The notes below the pieces were generated by a model. That model was given only the letters and a program-made list of their open reading frames with translations, did no database searches and was not told the DNA's origin. A DNA stretch of 6,261 bases from Patescibacteria group bacterium (GTDB lineage: Bacteria > Patescibacteriota > Minisyncoccia > Phycocordibacterales > UBA12079): the NCBI GenBank assembly GCA_018821685.1, contig JAHJLO010000068.1, positions 1-6,261 on the forward strand, written 5' to 3'. Positions within the stretch are counted from its first letter, which is position 1, and each line of letters begins with the position of its first letter. Positions 4,605 through 6,261 of the stretch are shown here, in pieces. The translations under genes and the position numbers were made by a program.

Positions 4605-4961
4605 GTGACTAATCATATTATTGATCTTAAGCAGATCCCTGAAAGGTTCATGCAAGAAGTGAGTAATCTTTTGTTCAGGATGGCAGAGTTTAAGGAAAAC
4701 TGCGAACACGGATGGGATAAGGTTATGAAGTATGACCCAAACTACTCACCTCGTGTTGATGAAGGGGGAATCGGAGAGGAAATTATCGACCACTTTTTTT
4801 GCGAAAAATGTAGATCAAGGAAAGAACTTGAGGGACTTCCCTTCACAATTTGCCGTAAGTGTGGAGGAATAATGAAACTCGACCACAGAGAAAGGTATGA
4901 TACGGAGATAGTTTATATCAACAAATGCCAAGACTGTGGGCATGAATACGACACAACATGA
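4605..4961 (+). CDS. Small zinc-ribbon protein
   Basis: The 118-residue protein starts with GTG. Residues 1-32 look helical and lack cysteine. C33 and H35 (NCEHGW) precede C66xxC69 (FFCEKC). A second set, C83xxC86 (ICRKCGG) and C108xxC111 (KCQDCGH), forms a classic four-cysteine zinc ribbon. C33/H35 with C66/C69 could bind a second zinc; this pairing is inferred from spacing. No enzyme motif is present. Such proteins often bind nucleic acid or act as adaptors, but the role here is unknown and I do not recognise a named family. The gene has its own promoter, strong ribosome site and intrinsic terminator, a complete single-gene unit of a style unlike its neighbours, which could mean a different origin (phage or plasmid) or simply high expression. 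Confidence 0.78.
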   Translation: MTNHIIDLKQIPERFMQEVSNLLFRMAEFKENCEHGWDKVMKYDPNYSPRVDEGGIGEEIIDHFFCEKCRSRKELEGLPFTICRKCGGIMKLDHRERYDTEIVYINKCQDCGHEYDTT

Positions 4962-4985
4962 ATTTTAACAAACTCCGGAAACAAA

Positions 4986-5028
4986 AAACCTCGTGGTTGC
5001 GTTAGCAATTCACGGGGTTTTATTATTT
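4986..5028 (+). terminator. Intrinsic terminator of the zinc-ribbon gene
   Basis: AAACCTCGTG (4986-4995) pairs with CACGGGGTTT (5011-5020), one pair being G-T. An inner stem TTGC/GCAA sits on the loop GTTA. TATTATTT follows directly. It begins 24 nt after the TGA stop. An outer pair AACAAACT/AGTTTGTT (around 4968 and 5040) could lengthen the structure. Confidence 0.85.
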
Positions 5029-5073
5029 CCAATAAAGAAAGTTTGTTTTGTTGGTAAAATTAATTAAAAGATT

Positions 5074-5102
5074 AAACGCCCCATGTCGGACATGGGGCGT
5101 TT
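5074..5102. terminator. Perfect GC-rich hairpin, possible minus-strand or bidirectional terminator
   Basis: AAACGCCCCATGT (5074-5086) and ACATGGGGCGTTT (5090-5102) pair perfectly over 13 bp around CGG. On the minus strand the 3' side continues TTTAATCTTTTAATTAATTTT-like, a loose T-rich tail suited to ending transcripts of the DUF4349 gene. On the plus strand only three Ts follow. Confidence 0.65.
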
Positions 5103-5127
5103 GGCTAAAACATACTAAATTGGATGA

Positions 5128-5168
5128 AATAGAAAAGGGTTTTGCCGAAGGCAAAACCCTTTTCTATT
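5128..5168. terminator. Perfect 19-bp hairpin, likely bidirectional terminator between convergent genes
   Basis: AATAGAAAAGGGTTTTGCC (5128-5146) pairs without a mismatch with 5150-5168 around the loop GAA. Either strand gives a GC-containing stem ending in CCCTTTTCTATT, so transcripts from both sides could stop here. It lies between the zinc-ribbon gene (plus) and the DUF4349-like gene (minus). Confidence 0.78.
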
Positions 5169-5183
5169 AATGACACAGATTTG

Positions 5184-5289
5184 AATGAAATTCGCGGAAG
5201 CGAGGAGTAAAAACATGAGATGTACGTACTAGTACTTCGAATGTTTTTGCGACGAAGCTGACAAAGAAGTTCGTCAAATATGTTTCATT
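5184..5289 (+). ncRNA. Structured element B: cloverleaf-like, with the same tandem-GA hairpin as element A
   Basis: AATGAAA (5184-5190) pairs with TTTCATT (5283-5289) to close three arms. Arm 1 is CGC-GGAA-GCG (5193-5202). Arm 2 is GTAAAAACAT (5207-5216) with ATGTTTTTGC (5241-5250), tandem G-A and A-G mismatches (5217-5218 opposite 5239-5240), then G-C and ATGTAC with GTACTT (one mismatch) around a 6-nt loop. Arm 3 is GACGAA (5251-5256) with TTCGTC (5270-5275). AGCGAGGA (5199-5206) and GCGACGAAGCT (5249-5259) match element A at 3477-3484 and 3543-3553. It lies 6 nt from the end of the DUF4349-like gene. The transcribed strand is not known; the tRNA-like outline is not a tRNA. Confidence 0.5.
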
Positions 5290-5295
5290 AAAAGG

Positions 5296-6261
5296 TTATT
5301 TACGCCAGATGTACCTAGTAAACCTCCATCCATATTTAACCACAAACAAAGCAATCAAAAGATAAATCACAATTTGAATTAATTTCAAAAGATAGGTAGC
5401 AAGTCCAACTGTAATGGATTGAATCATTCCGTTAAATTCCTGAACAAATCTCTTCAATTCATAAATCCATGAATCTTTTATTTGTTTAACATCCAAGATA
5501 ACAACATCGTAAATTCCAACGCTAAACATCGTGTAATTTATTCTATCGGTTTGTTCTGTTTTTGTTCTATTCAATCTATCAATCTTTTCTTTAGTATCAA
5601 TTCTTTCTTTTGTAAGTCTTTCTATTAATTGAATTTTACTATCGATTATTTTAGCCAAAGATTCTACATCTTGATTTCTTGTAGCCATTACCGTGACATC
5701 GTCATAGGCTTCCTGCGCATCGGTCAAAGTTTTTTCAATTGATTCTAGTTTTTTGGTTTGAATATCAATCTCGCTGGTATAATCGTCTATCACATTTTTC
5801 AAAGTGTATTTGTTTGCATTTAAAGTTTCAGGTTTTAAACCTTTTATCACTTCTAAAATTTCATCCGCGTTTTCATTTTTAACTTTGAAAGTATAATTAC
5901 AATTTCTTTCGTTTTTGTTACTGCTTGTAAAAATTACATATTCTAATGCTTTCAATCCTTCTACTTTATCGCAAGTACTTTCAAATTTTGCGGTTTTAAT
6001 TGTAGATGAATATTCAGTCACTTCAAAGTCTTCTTCATCCATTAATAAATCTACATTACCAGCTTCGTCATAGGCGACATTTCTCATGGAGAGAGTTGCT
6101 GAGGGTGTTATCCCTTTCATCGCTTGTTCTGAATAATAAACAGAATCGTTAGAACCACCATAACCACCACCATAGAAAGCAGTTCTAAAAGCAAAGCTTA
6201 GGAACCAAACAGCCACTGATAGAAAAATCAGTCCGAGAATACCAATTCCGAGCATTCTCAA
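5296..6261 (-). CDS. DUF4349-like membrane protein (start probably beyond window edge)
   Basis: The frame is open to the right edge. TTG 6261-6259 and ATG 6255-6253 are possible starts, but the true one may lie outside, so the gene is best treated as 5'-partial. Of the 321 visible residues, 4-26 form a membrane segment, followed by a Gly/Tyr/Ser linker (30-45). The body resembles DUF4349: an alpha/beta part with YTFKVKNENADEILEVIKGL (123-142), a coiled coil (about 165-240, IDIQTKKLESIEKTL to IDRLNRTKTEQ), a closing strand INYTMFSVGIYD (241-252) and a C-terminal membrane helix (about 290-310). C97 and C121 may form a disulfide if the domain is outside the cell. DUF4349 proteins are of unknown function, with a domain usually placed outside the membrane. 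Expression is opposite to the zinc-ribbon gene, with terminators between them. Confidence 0.82.
   Translation of the reverse strand: MRMLGIGILGLIFLSVAVWFLSFAFRTAFYGGGYGGSNDSVYYSEQAMKGITPSATLSMRNVAYDEAGNVDLLMDEEDFEVTEYSSTIKTAKFESTCDKVEGLKALEYVIFTSSNKNERNCNYTFKVKNENADEILEVIKGLKPETLNANKYTLKNVIDDYTSEIDIQTKKLESIEKTLTDAQEAYDDVTVMATRNQDVESLAKIIDSKIQLIERLTKERIDTKEKIDRLNRTKTEQTDRINYTMFSVGIYDVVILDVKQIKDSWIYELKRFVQEFNGMIQSITVGLATYLLKLIQIVIYLLIALFVVKYGWRFTRYIWRK

Noticed and set aside
5184..5289. tRNA gene
   Set aside because: The outline has several arms, but there is no CCA-type acceptor, no TTC-type T loop and the central arm is far too long.

Overview
The window comes from a low-GC bacterial genome. 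It most resembles a Patescibacteria (Candidate Phyla Radiation, Parcubacteria-like) contig. This rests on inference, not on a marker gene: a DUF4349-type membrane protein, a secreted nuclease with a C-terminal cysteine-bearing 'sunset'-like domain, a YgjP-type metallopeptidase, a DUF2726 protein, several small unrecognised membrane proteins and few Shine-Dalgarno sites. TGA is used as a genuine stop at 4959-4961, directly before a terminator, so the standard bacterial code (11) fits.

Left half (1-3246), all genes on the minus strand. Read in the direction of transcription it holds a two-TM coiled-coil protein (3246-2347), an unrecognised 166-aa protein (2277-1777), an unrecognised single-TM protein (1701-1099), a YgjP/M48-type metallopeptidase (929-432) and a DUF2726 protein cut by the window edge (403-1). 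The gaps are not ordinary. A short palindrome of the REP-like type AAAAGGTG..CACCTTTT occurs four times. Two gaps are near-identical copies of one ~68-bp module: a palindrome at the end of one gene, then an extended -10 box exactly 6 nt before the ATG of the next. The result looks like an array of independent gene cassettes with leaderless mRNAs rather than a classical operon. The gap before the metallopeptidase gene carries a 57-bp tandem duplication containing two palindromes, and the family-like N-terminal strand of that protein is encoded upstream of the only standard start codon.

Middle and right (3455-5289). Two structured elements (A, 3455-3574; B, 5184-5289) lie in the same orientation on either side of two plus-strand genes. 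Both can fold into a multi-arm shape with a long central hairpin that keeps the same tandem G-A/A-G mismatch (ATGAG opposite YGAAT) while most of the surrounding sequence differs. The genes between them are a secreted SNase-fold nuclease (3605-4351), which lacks the usual calcium-ligand aspartate, and a small zinc-ribbon protein (4605-4961). The latter has a clear sigma-70 promoter and a strong Shine-Dalgarno site, unlike its neighbours. The 335-nt convergent gap after it holds one terminator and two further perfect hairpins before element B. The last gene, a DUF4349-like protein (minus strand, 5296 to the edge), probably starts outside the window.

The main candidates for something undescribed are the A/B structured element pair and the cassette-like array of unknown genes joined by repeated terminator-plus-promoter modules. 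No transposase, integrase, CRISPR array, tRNA or rRNA was seen.
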